Origin: CANHVK01 sp046304235
GTDB taxonomy: Bacteria; Bacteroidota; Bacteroidia; Flavobacteriales_D; Crocinitomicaceae
DNA length: 11,011 bases
Reading direction: 5' to 3'
NCBI GenBank assembly: GCA_046304235.1
Contig: JBKCEW010000145.1
Span: 1-11,011, forward strand
The number at the start of each line of letters is the position of its first letter. Positions within the stretch are counted from its first letter, which is position 1. Below, piece by piece: positions 1-7,226 of the stretch. The notes beneath the pieces were generated by a model. The model did no database searches. It saw only the letters and a list, made by a program, of their open reading frames with translations, and was not told the origin of the DNA. The translations under genes and the position numbers were made by a program.

Positions 1-486
1 GTATTATTTTTTGTAGTGCATTTTATGATTTCTATCGTTGCTTTTTTTGACGATTTACCTTTTTCTGTTGCGAAACAATTTGATTTTAATAGTTTAGATT
101 TTTTAGTGTACTCATCTATATTAATTTATTTATTCATTATACTAAAAATGAGAAATAAGAAACAACTTGCAGTTTTTTGTTTTATTTCAATTTCTTTTTG
201 TGGTTACATTCAATTTAAAAGATTTCAAAGTATAGACAATTCGTACCTTGCTAGAGTAGGTAATGGAAATGTTGTCATTTCAAAAAATAATACGAATGTT
301 TATTATTTTGTTGATTATAAATTCAAAAAGAAAGGTGAAATTAGTCGAGTTCAGAAATATTATCAATCAAATTTTGAATTGATAGATTTAAAATCAAATC
401 AAAACCTAACTGTAAACAAGCATAGAGTTCCTTCATTTCCTTTCTTTCAAAATGAAAATAAATTTCAGATTTTGAAAAAGTGGTAG
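1..486 (+). CDS. comEC: ComEC/Rec2-family DNA internalization protein, C-terminal part (5' end outside window)
   Basis: The frame is open from base 1, so this is the 3' end of a longer gene; the first ATG-type codons near base 16-25 are internal. About 161 residues are visible. The first part, with the phrase FFDDLPFSV followed by two hydrophobic segments (LVYSSILIYLFIIL and LAVFCFISISFCG), resembles the end of the Competence (ComEC/Rec2) membrane domain of Bacteroidota proteins. A soluble tail of about 95 residues follows. No metallo-beta-lactamase domain with its HxHxDH motif is present; as I recall, many Bacteroidota ComEC proteins end this way. In the family, ComEC forms the inner-membrane channel that takes up single-stranded DNA during natural transformation. 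The gene ends 45 bases before the next + strand gene with no hairpin between, so the two may share a transcript. The identification rests on pattern memory of the C-terminal region only; an unrelated membrane protein is possible. Confidence 0.68.
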   Translation, partial: VLFFVVHFMISIVAFFDDLPFSVAKQFDFNSLDFLVYSSILIYLFIILKMRNKKQLAVFCFISISFCGYIQFKRFQSIDNSYLARVGNGNVVISKNNTNVYYFVDYKFKKKGEISRVQKYYQSNFELIDLKSNQNLTVNKHRVPSFPFFQNENKFQILKKW

Positions 487-531
487 AGTTTGTAATGTTT
501 CAATTACTATATTTATAAATTATAACGAAAA

Positions 532-2679
532 ATGTATTTTATGAAATTATTTAGTACTTGTTTAATTCTATTTTTTTCTCTTAACATTTATTCTCAGAAA
601 TTCGATTGGAAAGGTCGTTTGGGAGGGTTAGATGCAGACTCATCTGTGAATATTCAAGTTGATAAATCTGGAAATGTCTATACCTCTGGTATATTTTATG
701 GTGAAATTGATTTGAATCAAGATACTGTAAAAAGTAATAATTTTAATTCTAAAGGGTTAAGTGATTTCTACATTCAAAAAACAAATCCATTTGGAGAGTT
801 TATTTGGGGAAAACAATTTGGTGCAGATTCTATTGATAGAATAATTAATGTAAAATATTTTGATAACAAGTTATTCATCGTAGGTCAATTTAGTAAAACC
901 ATTCAGCTTGATAATGTTGAATTAAAGTCTTCAGGTGGTTTAGATGCATTTTTAGCAGTAATTGATACTTCTGGAAAAGTTCTTTGGGCAAATGCCTATG
1001 GCGGAGCTACGAATGATCGATTTACAACGATATCAGTAAATGAATCTGGTATTTATACGTCTAGTTTATTCAATGGTAACATAATGGATACCACAACGAA
1101 TGGTTCGTTATTGATATCTAAAATCAAATTAGATGGATCGCAAATTGTTTGGAGAAAAGTTTTAAGTGATTCATATAAAATCAAACCAAATAGTTCAGCG
1201 TTTGATTTAAACGGAAATTTAATACTAGCAGGTAGTTTTGCTGGTGAAAAAATAGATTTCAATCCTTCTAAAAATGATTCTTTACTTTCATCAGAAAAGA
1301 AACCTAGTACAACTTTTTACACACAAGATGCTTTCATATTAAAATTGAATTCGGATGGAGAATTTATTTTTGCTAAAAAGATTGGTGGTACAACAGGTGA
1401 TGATATCATTTTTGATATTTATGCAACAAAAGGTAATCTAGGTCTAACGGGGCAAATTTCTGGAAGTGTAGTTTTTGGTAGTGCTACAAATGCAAAAACG
1501 ATTGTAAGTAATGGTAAAGAGGATATTTTTGTAGCTCTTTATTCTGATTTAGGAGAGTTAACTTGGATACGTAATACAGGAGGATTAAAAACAGATTTTG
1601 GTAAATCTATCTATTTAGATTCAAATTCAAATGTTTACGCAACAGGAACTTTTTTTGATACAGATGGTAAAGGCGTTGATTTTGACCCTTCTGGTAAGGT
1701 ATTTAAATTGAGTAGTGCAACATCTCAAAATGCATTTATTTGGAAGTTATCTTCTATAGGTGATTATTTATATGCGGGTTCATTTGGTGGGGGCGGTGTT
1801 GATAACGGTAGCTATGTTTACGCTAACGATGAGGAAGAAATTTTTGCTACAGGTGTTTTTGAAGCGGAAGCTACCTTTTACGATCAAAAGTTGAAAAGTG
1901 CTGGAAAATCTGATGTATATCTTATAAAGTCTTTATCGGATCGTCAAAAAACTTATGTGATCGATTATGCAATTGAAGGAGTAAATCCCGATTCAGTTCC
2001 TTTTAGATTAGAAGTTGGTAAAAAGGATATAGGTAATCTACCCTGGTACAACAAAAAGTATCTTTTAACAAATACTGCATATACAAATGGAGATACGAAT
2101 ACCATTTTGATTGATAAAATCCAAGGGCCTATTGATTCTACCTTAGTACCTGTAATTAACTATGCATCTAAAGCTTGTTCTGATTACGATATTGATAAAA
2201 AAGATGATTGGTTTCTCCCTTCTAAACAAGAACTTGATTTGATGTATAAGAATAGAAAGAAAATCGGAGGTATGAAACAATATCCTTATTGGTCATCTAC
2301 TGAAACGGATTTAAATAATTCCGTATCTATTAACTTTACGGATGGTCAAATTAATTCAGGGTCAAATAAAGCGGAAAGAAAATACGTAAGACCAGTTAGA
2401 AAGAAAATGAAAAATGATGGGTTGAACGTTAATAATGTGATATCATTCGAAATCACACCAAACCCTACGAATGGACAATCTACAATCTTAATAGATCAAA
2501 AATATGTACAGAATGGAGTAAATGTTGAAATATTAAATACTTCAGGTCAATTGATTCATAGACAAAACCAAAATCAAAACTTAATTAATATTGATTTATC
2601 TAATTATGAGAATGGGTTGTATATTATCAAACTATACAACGATTCATTTAATGGAATAACGAAAGTGATTAAAGAATAA
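532..2679 (+). CDS. Secreted propeller-repeat protein with Lcl/DUF1566-like domain and T9SS type A sorting domain
   Basis: This 715-residue protein starts with a signal peptide (about residues 1-21: Lys5, hydrophobic core, likely cut before QKFDW). A second ATG at 541 (Met4) also gives a good signal peptide, and neither start has a clear Shine-Dalgarno sequence. Residues 24 to about 465 hold seven related units, each with an aromatic strand followed by a Gly-rich turn and later a 'G-D-F-I-K-N-G' phrase. Their anchor aromatics are Trp26, Trp92, Trp152, Trp207, Phe280, Trp345 and Tyr414, spaced 55-73 residues, as in SBBP-type beta-propellers. Residues 470-624 look like an Lcl/DUF1566 domain: DWFLPS near 559, YWSSTE at 586-591, YVRPVR at 618-623. 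Residues from about 637 to 715 form a type A T9SS sorting domain (ITPNPTNG, then an ILNTSGQL strand and a YENGLYIIKL strand). I infer export through Sec and then T9SS to the cell surface or outside. The substrate or binding partner is unknown. Confidence 0.9.
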   Translation: MYFMKLFSTCLILFFSLNIYSQKFDWKGRLGGLDADSSVNIQVDKSGNVYTSGIFYGEIDLNQDTVKSNNFNSKGLSDFYIQKTNPFGEFIWGKQFGADSIDRIINVKYFDNKLFIVGQFSKTIQLDNVELKSSGGLDAFLAVIDTSGKVLWANAYGGATNDRFTTISVNESGIYTSSLFNGNIMDTTTNGSLLISKIKLDGSQIVWRKVLSDSYKIKPNSSAFDLNGNLILAGSFAGEKIDFNPSKNDSLLSSEKKPSTTFYTQDAFILKLNSDGEFIFAKKIGGTTGDDIIFDIYATKGNLGLTGQISGSVVFGSATNAKTIVSNGKEDIFVALYSDLGELTWIRNTGGLKTDFGKSIYLDSNSNVYATGTFFDTDGKGVDFDPSGKVFKLSSATSQNAFIWKLSSIGDYLYAGSFGGGGVDNGSYVYANDEEEIFATGVFEAEATFYDQKLKSAGKSDVYLIKSLSDRQKTYVIDYAIEGVNPDSVPFRLEVGKKDIGNLPWYNKKYLLTNTAYTNGDTNTILIDKIQGPIDSTLVPVINYASKACSDYDIDKKDDWFLPSKQELDLMYKNRKKIGGMKQYPYWSSTETDLNNSVSINFTDGQINSGSNKAERKYVRPVRKKMKNDGLNVNNVISFEITPNPTNGQSTILIDQKYVQNGVNVEILNTSGQLIHRQNQNQNLINIDLSNYENGLYIIKLYNDSFNGITKVIKE

Positions 2680-2698
2680 ACGAAATATAGAATTAATC

Positions 2699-2730
2699 AA
2701 AAAAAACCTGCTTTAAGCAGGTTTTTTTGA
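2699..2730. terminator. Bidirectional rho-independent terminator between convergent genes
   Basis: A perfect inverted repeat, CCTGCTT-T-AAGCAGG (2707-2721), is flanked by seven A on the left and seven T on the right. On either strand this gives a GC-containing hairpin followed by a U tract. It sits 20 bases after the stop of the secreted-protein gene and 18 bases after the stop of pruA, so it can end both convergent transcripts. Confidence 0.92.
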
Positions 2731-2747
2731 TTGTATTAAAACTAAAT

Positions 2748-4379
2748 TTATTTTGCTAAGAAAGGATATTTGTAGTCTGTAGGTGGAACAAATGTTTCTT
2801 TAATTGTTCTAGCTGATACCCATCTTAATAAGTTTAATGGTGCACCTGCTTTATCATTTGTACCTGAACCTCTTGCTCCTCCAAATGGTTGTTGACCTAC
2901 AACAGCTCCTGTTGGTTTGTCATTCACATAGAAGTTACCTGCGCTATTTTCTAAAGCAATCAATGCCTCTTGAATAGCATATCTATCATTTGAAATAATA
3001 GAACCAGTTAATGCATATTCTGAGGTACCATCTACAATTTTTAATGTTTCAGAATAGTTGTTTTCATCGTACACATAGATTGTTAAAACTGGTCCGAAGA
3101 TTTCTTCTACCATCGTTTTAAAATGTGGATTGGTTGTAACAATAACCGTTGGTTTCACAAAATAACCTACTGATTTGTCATAAGTACCTCCAGCAATGAT
3201 TTCTGCATCGGAAGCATTCTTAGCGTATTCGATGTAATCAGCAATCTTGTCAAATGAACGTTCGTTAATTACGGCATTAACAAAGTTTGAGGTATCAGCT
3301 GGAGTTCCCATAGTGATTGAATCCAATTGCTCTACCATAATTCTTTTTACATCAGCCCATAAATTCGATGGAATGTAAGCTCTAGATGCTGCAGAACATT
3401 TTTGTCCTTGGAATTCAAATGCTCCTCTTGTTAATGCTGTTGCAACCTCTGCTGCATTTGCTGATTTATGAACCATTACGAAATCTTTACCTCCAGTTTC
3501 ACCTACGATTCTTGGGTAACTTCTGTATTTTTCAATGTTATTTGCAATGGTTTTCCATAGTTGTCTGAAAACGCCTGTAGAACCTGTGAAATGAATTCCA
3601 GCAAAATCTTTGTGATTGAAAATAACATCCCCTGCTGTTTCACCACTTACGGTAACCATATTAATTACTCCATCTGGTAAACCTGCTGCTTGGAAAATCT
3701 CCATAATAACCTGTGCCGAGTAGATTTGAGTTTCTGCTGGTTTCCAAACTACCACATTCCCCATCATTGCTGGTGCTGCCGATAAGTTTGCTGCAATTGA
3801 TGTAAAGTTAAATGGTGTTAATGCGAAAACGAAACCTTCTAGTGGTCTATACTCTAATCTATTCCACATTCCTGGTAATGATTCAGGTTGCTCTTTATAA
3901 ATTTGAGACATATATTGTACATTGAAACGGAAAAAGTCAATTAACTCACAAGCCGCATCAATTTCTGCTTGAAATACGTTTTTTGATTGAGCTAACATAG
4001 TAGCAGCATTCATTTTTGCTCTGAATGGTCCTGCTAATAAGTCCGCCGCTCTTAAAAAAATGGCAGCTCTTTGTTCCCACGGTAAACTAGCCCAAGCATC
4101 TTTTGCTTTTAATGCAGCTTCAATTGCTTGTTCTACATGTTTTCTTTCTCCTACGTTGTAAGTTCCTAATGTTTTAGAATGCTCATGAGGTGGTGTTAAG
4201 CTTTTTTTGTTCTCTGTAAACACTTTTTCAGAGCCTATATACATCGGGATGTCAATAGGTGATTGATTATATAATTTTTCATATGTTGCCAACAACTCAT
4301 TTCTTTCCGAAGAGTTAGGAGCATATGCCTTTACAGGTTCATTAACAGCTACTGGAACTGTTGAGATTGAATTTGCCAT
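2748..4379 (-). CDS. pruA: L-glutamate gamma-semialdehyde (1-pyrroline-5-carboxylate) dehydrogenase
   Basis: This 543-residue aldehyde dehydrogenase oxidises glutamate semialdehyde, the open form of pyrroline-5-carboxylate, to glutamate with NAD+, the second step of proline catabolism in the cytoplasm. The family signature is complete: FTGSTGVF in the cofactor region, the catalytic Glu294 in VGETGGKD, and the nucleophile Cys328 in FQGQKCSAASRA, 34 residues apart as in monofunctional P5C dehydrogenases. The N-terminal phrase VNEPVKAYAP and the C-terminal GQQPFGGARGSGTNDKAG are typical of this group. Length matches stand-alone enzymes, and no proline dehydrogenase domain is fused. I chose the ATG at 4379; a GTG two codons earlier (4385) would give 545 residues but is less likely. 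The gene is monocistronic by layout: a promoter-like box lies just upstream and a shared terminator downstream. No proline dehydrogenase gene (putA/prodh) is visible in this window. Confidence 0.96.
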   Translation of the reverse strand: MANSISTVPVAVNEPVKAYAPNSSERNELLATYEKLYNQSPIDIPMYIGSEKVFTENKKSLTPPHEHSKTLGTYNVGERKHVEQAIEAALKAKDAWASLPWEQRAAIFLRAADLLAGPFRAKMNAATMLAQSKNVFQAEIDAACELIDFFRFNVQYMSQIYKEQPESLPGMWNRLEYRPLEGFVFALTPFNFTSIAANLSAAPAMMGNVVVWKPAETQIYSAQVIMEIFQAAGLPDGVINMVTVSGETAGDVIFNHKDFAGIHFTGSTGVFRQLWKTIANNIEKYRSYPRIVGETGGKDFVMVHKSANAAEVATALTRGAFEFQGQKCSAASRAYIPSNLWADVKRIMVEQLDSITMGTPADTSNFVNAVINERSFDKIADYIEYAKNASDAEIIAGGTYDKSVGYFVKPTVIVTTNPHFKTMVEEIFGPVLTIYVYDENNYSETLKIVDGTSEYALTGSIISNDRYAIQEALIALENSAGNFYVNDKPTGAVVGQQPFGGARGSGTNDKAGAPLNLLRWVSARTIKETFVPPTDYKYPFLAK

Positions 4380-4395
4380 ACACACATTTTTTTTG

Positions 4396-4403
4396 CAAAA
4401 TTA
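4396..4403 (-). promoter_or_regulatory. Putative -7 promoter box of pruA
   Basis: The minus strand reads TAATTTTG, an exact match to the Bacteroidota -7 element TAnnTTTG, 16 bases upstream of the pruA ATG. No well-spaced -33 TTG is present (the nearest TTTG is about 14 bases upstream of the box). In AT-rich DNA a single box can occur by chance, so this is tentative. Confidence 0.45.
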
Positions 4404-4448
4404 GCATTGTATTTCGACAAATTCGTATCATTTGTTACAAATTATTAA

Positions 4449-4829
4449 TCAGTTTAGAGCGTAGGGAACTTCAAGTTTGAATTTTGGTATTTCTACATTG
4501 AAAAAGGCTCCTGTTTTAGTATTTAAAAATTGATAATTTCCGAACATTTCTCCAAATTCTCCTTTGATTTCAGTTCCACTTGTGTATGTAAATACTTCTC
4601 CGGTTGTTAATTCTGGTTGTTCACCAATTACACCGATTCCTTCAACTTTGTATTTCAGATTTAAACTATCTGTAATAAACCATTGTCTTCGTATCAATTT
4701 GATTTCGTCTATACTGTGATTTTCTATCGTGATTGTATAATGAAAAAAATGTTTAAAAGAGTTAGAACTAATTGAATTATAGTTTACAACAACTTGTATA
4801 CTTACTCCATTTGTAATTTTACTTATCAT
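4449..4829 (-). CDS. apaG: ApaG-domain protein
   Basis: A 126-residue, single-domain protein of normal ApaG length. The family core is clear: VEGIGVIGEQPE (residues 62-73), TTGEVFTYTSG (75-85), then GNYQF (97-101) and FFNVEIPKF (109-117). ApaG proteins fold as a fibronectin-III-like beta sandwich. In enterobacteria apaG was linked to cobalt and magnesium resistance and lies with apaH, but the biochemical role is unsettled, so the common name 'Co2+/Mg2+ efflux protein' should not be taken literally: there is no membrane segment here. The first 11 bases overlap the end of the upstream glycosyltransferase gene, which implies a shared transcript and likely translational coupling. I see no clear terminator in the 69 bases between its stop and the pruA start. 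Confidence 0.92.
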   Translation of the reverse strand: MISKITNGVSIQVVVNYNSISSNSFKHFFHYTITIENHSIDEIKLIRRQWFITDSLNLKYKVEGIGVIGEQPELTTGEVFTYTSGTEIKGEFGEMFGNYQFLNTKTGAFFNVEIPKFKLEVPYALN

Positions 4830-5805
4830 AGCTTAGCGCTTTATTAAGATTTATTTTATAACCACATTTAAAATGTCCTTTCGGGCACGCTTTATGTCCA
4901 TGCAAACCACACGGTTTACAATCTAATTTATATTCTGTTTCAATTACCTTACCATTAGGTCTTGTTGGACCAAAACCAAAAAGTGGAGTGGTAGAACAGA
5001 AAAACGCAGATACAGGTGCATTCATTGCCGAACAAATGTGTAAAGGTCCAGAATCGTTTACGTAGTTCATTTTTGCATCAACCATCAAAGCTGATGACTG
5101 TAAAAAGGTCAGTTCTCCTGCTAAATTTATGCAATTTGAGTGTTGAGATATAGAAATAATTCGGTCGCATAGTTGTTTATCTCCAGGGCCACCAAGTAGA
5201 TAAACTGTTTCCTGTTCGTTTAAAAGATTTATTAGCTCTACCCATTTTTCTTCCGGTAATTGTTTTGTAAACCAAACAGAAGAGGGAGCCAAACAATAAT
5301 AGGTTTTCTCTTTGTACTTTTTTACAAATTCATAATCAGAATTTGACGGGTATAACTTCGGTTGCGCATCCAGCGAACATCCATGGTGTTTGATAAGTTT
5401 TAAGTTTCTTACTATTTCGTGTTCACCATTGCCAATTTCGTGATTGATTTTTAAGTTGTAAAATAAAGACAAAGGGTTTTTATTGAATCCTACTGTTTTT
5501 TTTGCTTTCGAGAGTATAGTGATTATTCCAGAGGATGCAAAACGATGTAGATTGATGATTTCGTCGTATTTATTTTGTCTAAACGTTTTTACAAAATGTA
5601 GTATTTGTTTGAATTTGCCTTGTTTTTTATCCAGTGTATAAACAGTTTTAACATTCGGTTGGTTGGCTAAAAGCGAATCGTTTCCTTTTCGAACTAAAAA
5701 GTCAATTTCAATTTGCGGGTATTTTGAAACAAGCTCAGATACCAATGGTGTTGCTAAAATGACATCACCAATAAAAGCAGTTTGAATGATAAGGACCTTT
5801 TTCAA
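4819..5805 (-). CDS. Glycosyltransferase family 9 (heptosyltransferase-like) protein
   Basis: A 328-residue GT-B fold enzyme of family 9, the family of ADP-heptose:LPS heptosyltransferases (WaaC/WaaF), acting on the cytoplasmic face of the inner membrane. Seen in the sequence: N-terminal LIIQTAFIGDVILATPL with Asp14 (catalytic base position in the family), APSSVWFTKQLPEEKW (173-188) at the start of the nucleotide-sugar domain, LLGGPGD (203-209), NDSGPLH (250-256) and FGFGP (276-280). A Cys/His cluster near the C terminus (Cys296, 299, 307, 314 with His302, 304, 311) is shared with many Bacteroidota relatives as I recall. Sugar donor and acceptor cannot be told from sequence. The start is a TTG at 5805: the family N terminus begins exactly there, the frame has no ATG upstream, and the nearest ATG (5819) is out of frame. 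It overlaps apaG by 11 bases and starts only 15 bases after the tRNA terminator. Confidence 0.92.
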   Translation of the reverse strand: MKKVLIIQTAFIGDVILATPLVSELVSKYPQIEIDFLVRKGNDSLLANQPNVKTVYTLDKKQGKFKQILHFVKTFRQNKYDEIINLHRFASSGIITILSKAKKTVGFNKNPLSLFYNLKINHEIGNGEHEIVRNLKLIKHHGCSLDAQPKLYPSNSDYEFVKKYKEKTYYCLAPSSVWFTKQLPEEKWVELINLLNEQETVYLLGGPGDKQLCDRIISISQHSNCINLAGELTFLQSSALMVDAKMNYVNDSGPLHICSAMNAPVSAFFCSTTPLFGFGPTRPNGKVIETEYKLDCKPCGLHGHKACPKGHFKCGYKINLNKALSYDK

Positions 5806-5819
5806 AATATCGAAGACAT

Positions 5820-5849
5820 AAAAAAAGCCTTAGATTTCTCTAAGGCTTT
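5820..5849 (-). terminator. Rho-independent terminator of tRNA-Val
   Basis: On the minus strand AAAGCCTTAG, a six-base loop and CTAAGGCTTT form a perfect 10-bp stem, followed by a run of seven T counting from position 5826. It begins one base past the tRNA 3' end. The hairpin lies between the tRNA and the GT9 start, so GT9 expression must come from read-through or from a promoter I cannot see. Confidence 0.9.
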
Positions 5850-5850
5850 G

Positions 5851-5925
5851 TGGGAGATGAGGGGCTCGAACCCCCGACCCCCTGCTTGTAAGGCAGGTGC
5901 TCTGAACCAACTGAGCTAATCTCCC
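5851..5925 (-). tRNA. tRNA-Val (anticodon UAC)
   Basis: The 75-base gene folds as a normal cloverleaf. The acceptor arm GGGAGAT pairs perfectly with ATCTCCC, followed by discriminator A. The D arm is GCTC...GAGC. The anticodon stem CCTGC/GCAGG carries loop CTTACAA with anticodon TAC at 5890-5888, which reads GUA (and probably other GUN) valine codons. The T arm is GGGGG-TTCGAGC-CCCTC with one G-U pair. CCA is not encoded (CAA follows the discriminator), so it must be added by tRNA nucleotidyltransferase. It has its own promoter and terminator. Confidence 0.97.
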
Positions 5926-5963
5926 GATTTTTAAAAAGAACGTTTCTTTTTGTTTTGTGAGTA

Positions 5964-5993
5964 CAAATGTAGTGCTTTTTTTTATTTCAGCAA
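5964..5993 (-). promoter_or_regulatory. Promoter of tRNA-Val, Bacteroidota type
   Basis: The minus strand carries TTG (5993-5991), 19 bases, then TACATTTG (5971-5964), an exact fit to the TTG-N19-TAnnTTTG consensus of the Bacteroidota primary sigma factor. Transcription would start near 5957, about 30 bases before the mature tRNA. The TTG lies inside the third-last codon region of folC and the spacer holds the folC stop codon. Confidence 0.8.
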
Positions 5994-7226
5994 GTGATTT
6001 GAAGAAAAAAAACGAAAAAAGTCATGAATAATAAAAAAACTACCTGTAATTAATATTGTATCTTCTTTATTAACAGATGTTTTTAGTTTTGGGTAAATTT
6101 CTTCTATGGAAGTGAAGTAATTGGATAATCTAATGATTTTTTCAACGTTTTTTTTGAAATCAGCTATTTTATAGGATCTATTATTAGAAAATTCCGAGAA
6201 ATATAGGGTAGCTTGATTGGGAAATAACGGAGTTATTTTTGATAAATCTTTATCCGAACTTGCTCCATAAATAATGTGTAGGTTTCCTTTTAGTTGTTTT
6301 TTAACCATCATTAGACAAGAAGATATTCCATCTTCATTATGACCTACATCTAAAATTACGGTAGGATTTTTTTGAATTACCTGAAATCTTCCTCTGTATG
6401 GAGTATTTAGGTGAATGTTTTTTATTCCATTGGTTATGCTTACATCGGAAATAGGGAATGTCTCTTTAATTATCTCAATAGCACAACGCACGGTTCTTTC
6501 GTTGGTATTTAAATAACCGTGTTTGTAGATGAATACTTCGTTGTTAAAATCAGTATCCCATGCTTTGTTAAGCGTTGCTATTTTATCTGTTGCAATTTTT
6601 TCAAAAGTAGGAAAGGTGTCTTTGTGGTATTCCCCTATGACAACTGGAGTATTATCTTTTATAATTCCTCCCTTTTCAAAAGCGATACTTTCTAAGGTGT
6701 TACCTAGAATGTCTGTATGATCTAAACTAATATTTGTTATGATAGAAAGTATGGGATTGATAATATTTGTAGAGTCTAATCTACCTCCTAATCCTGTTTC
6801 AATCACGCACACATCACACATTTCATTTAAGAAATGATTTAACGCCATAGCGAAGGAGATTTCAAAAAAGGAAGGCGAAATGTCTAATTTAGCTTTTTTA
6901 ACCTTATCACAAAATGAAATAACTTCATCTTCTGAAATCAATTGATTATTTATAACAATCCTTTCTCTAAAATCTTCGATGTGAGGAGACGTGAATGTAC
7001 CTACTTTATAACCTTCCTCGATTAGAATTGAAGAAATCATGTTTGTAGTAGTTCCCTTTCCATTGGTACCAGCTACGTGAATGTATTTTAGTCTTGAAAA
7101 ATCGATATTCAATTTTTCACACAGTCTGCTTATGTTTGATAAATCAGGCTTGTATGCTTTTTTACCAATGTTTTGATAGGAAGGAAATTGATTGAATAAC
7201 CAGTCAACCGTATGCGAATAACTCAT
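5982..7226 (-). CDS. folC: Bifunctional folylpolyglutamate synthase / dihydrofolate synthase
   Basis: A 414-residue Mur-ligase-family enzyme that adds glutamate to dihydropteroate and extends the glutamate tail of folates with ATP in the cytoplasm. Visible motifs, in order: ATP-binding loop HVAGTNGKGTTT (50-61), TFTSPHIEDFRERI (77-90), ETGLGGRLDSTN (143-154), the LDHTDILG segment with His170 (168-175), Lys185 in FEKGGIIK at the site carbamylated in the family, RGRFQ (278-282) and DVGHNEDG (293-300), which opens the C-terminal domain. Length is normal for the family. Whether it has both activities cannot be read from sequence, but it is the usual assumption for single-copy folC. Its ATG shares one base with the tonB stop (TAATG), so it is probably translated by re-initiation. 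Its 3' end contains the tRNA-Val promoter; no separate folC terminator is visible, so its transcript may run into the tRNA and stop at the tRNA terminator. Confidence 0.95.
   Translation of the reverse strand: MSYSHTVDWLFNQFPSYQNIGKKAYKPDLSNISRLCEKLNIDFSRLKYIHVAGTNGKGTTTNMISSILIEEGYKVGTFTSPHIEDFRERIVINNQLISEDEVISFCDKVKKAKLDISPSFFEISFAMALNHFLNEMCDVCVIETGLGGRLDSTNIINPILSIITNISLDHTDILGNTLESIAFEKGGIIKDNTPVVIGEYHKDTFPTFEKIATDKIATLNKAWDTDFNNEVFIYKHGYLNTNERTVRCAIEIIKETFPISDVSITNGIKNIHLNTPYRGRFQVIQKNPTVILDVGHNEDGISSCLMMVKKQLKGNLHIIYGASSDKDLSKITPLFPNQATLYFSEFSNNRSYKIADFKKNVEKIIRLSNYFTSIEEIYPKLKTSVNKEDTILITGSFFIIHDFFRFFSSNHLLK

Noticed and set aside
1053..1262. Open frame of 69 codons on the minus strand inside the secreted-protein gene
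   Set aside because: It lies wholly opposite a strongly supported coding sequence, shows no family pattern, and is a low-complexity shadow frame.
3386..3568. Leu-rich + strand open frame of 60 codons inside pruA, which could look like a small membrane protein
   Set aside because: The Leu/Gln richness is the complement of Ala/Lys/Glu codons of pruA around its catalytic region; no start signal or family match.
4431..4441. Short near-palindrome TTTGT-T-ACAAA upstream of pruA, a possible operator
   Set aside because: Five-base arms are expected by chance in such AT-rich DNA, and there is no second copy or regulator gene nearby.
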